From the NCBI GenBank assembly GCA_016777395.1, contig JADHRO010000121.1:1-6735 (forward strand): a stretch of 6,735 nt of DNA. Direction: 5' to 3'. A model generated the notes under the pieces. That model worked only from the letters and a program-made list of their open reading frames with translations. It ran no database searches and was not told where the DNA came from. Source of the DNA: Chitinophagales bacterium (lineage in GTDB: Bacteria; Bacteroidota; Bacteroidia; Chitinophagales; UBA8649). The position numbers and the translations under genes were made by a program. This document shows positions 6,641 to 6,735 of the stretch, piece by piece (within the stretch, counting starts at the first letter, position 1; each line of letters starts with the position of its first letter).

Positions 6641-6735
6641 ATGTATCAGGAAATACTTAATAAAGAGAAGAAACTAGCAGTGATTGGTTTAGGTTATGTC
6701 GGCTTGCCAATTGCACTTGAGTTTGCTAAGAGTGT
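6641..6735 (+). CDS. Nucleotide-sugar (UDP-GlcNAc/ManNAc-type) 6-dehydrogenase, N-terminal fragment
   Basis: The gene begins at ATG 6641, 3 bp after the acetyltransferase stop, and is cut by the window edge after 31 complete codons. A short polar leader (MYQEILNKEKK) precedes a Rossmann strand and GLGYVGLPIA (16-25), then LEFAK. The GLGYVGLP form, unlike the GTGYVGL of the ugd gene in the same operon, is typical of the WbpA/TviB/WecC branch, which oxidises UDP-GlcNAc or UDP-ManNAc at C6. In this operon it would supply UDP-GlcNAc-uronate, the starting material for the aminotransferase and acetyltransferase, so a WbpA role is favoured. The catalytic cysteine lies beyond the window, so intactness cannot be judged. 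Confidence 0.85.
   Translation, partial: MYQEILNKEKKLAVIGLGYVGLPIALEFAKS

Overview
The window looks like chromosomal DNA from a member of the Bacteroidota, probably a Cytophagales- or Flavobacteriia-like marine or soil bacterium. The basis is low GC, genes without clear Shine-Dalgarno sites, Bacteroidota-style TAnnTTTG promoter elements, a small cysteine-rich protein of a type common in this phylum, and a Kdo transferase next to a DegT-family aminotransferase. The genus cannot be fixed from the sequence alone.

Layout. Positions 1-221 hold no protein gene. They contain a degraded tRNA-like sequence on the minus strand (anticodon-loop CAT, D-arm intact, 3' half scrambled) with a plausible promoter upstream of it. 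Positions 222-557 encode a 111-residue cysteine-rich protein that joins a CWC-type zinc-ribbon-like segment to a DUF5522-type segment. It converges on a minus-strand pair: a secreted, probably outer-membrane beta-barrel protein (1790-2551) followed 2 bp later by the Kdo transferase WaaA/KdtA (564-1787). A 101-bp divergent spacer (2552-2652) separates that pair from a tightly packed plus-strand operon that runs off the right edge of the window.

The plus-strand operon encodes nucleotide-sugar enzymes, with each junction overlapping by 4 bp or spaced by at most 5 bp. The genes are a DegT/DnrJ/EryC1/StrS aminotransferase resembling WbpE/WlbC, UDP-glucose 6-dehydrogenase (Ugd), UDP-glucuronate decarboxylase (Uxs), a left-handed beta-helix N-acetyltransferase of the WbpD/WlbB type, and the first 31 codons of a second nucleotide-sugar dehydrogenase of the WbpA/TviB type. 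Ugd and Uxs together make UDP-glucuronate and then UDP-xylose from UDP-glucose. The aminotransferase, acetyltransferase and second dehydrogenase fit the route from UDP-GlcNAc to UDP-2,3-diacetamido-glucuronate. The 3-oxidase of that route (WbpB, Gfo/Idh/MocA family) is not in the window and would be expected just downstream. The whole block therefore serves cell-surface glycan synthesis: Kdo addition to lipid A on one strand, and precursors for O-antigen, capsule or exopolysaccharide on the other.

Nothing here is clearly a new biological system. The items most worth a second look are the tRNA relic with its retained promoter, the fused CWC-DUF5522 protein whose namesake tryptophan is replaced, the way two nucleotide-sugar routes are interleaved in one operon, and a start-codon correction for the outer-membrane protein.
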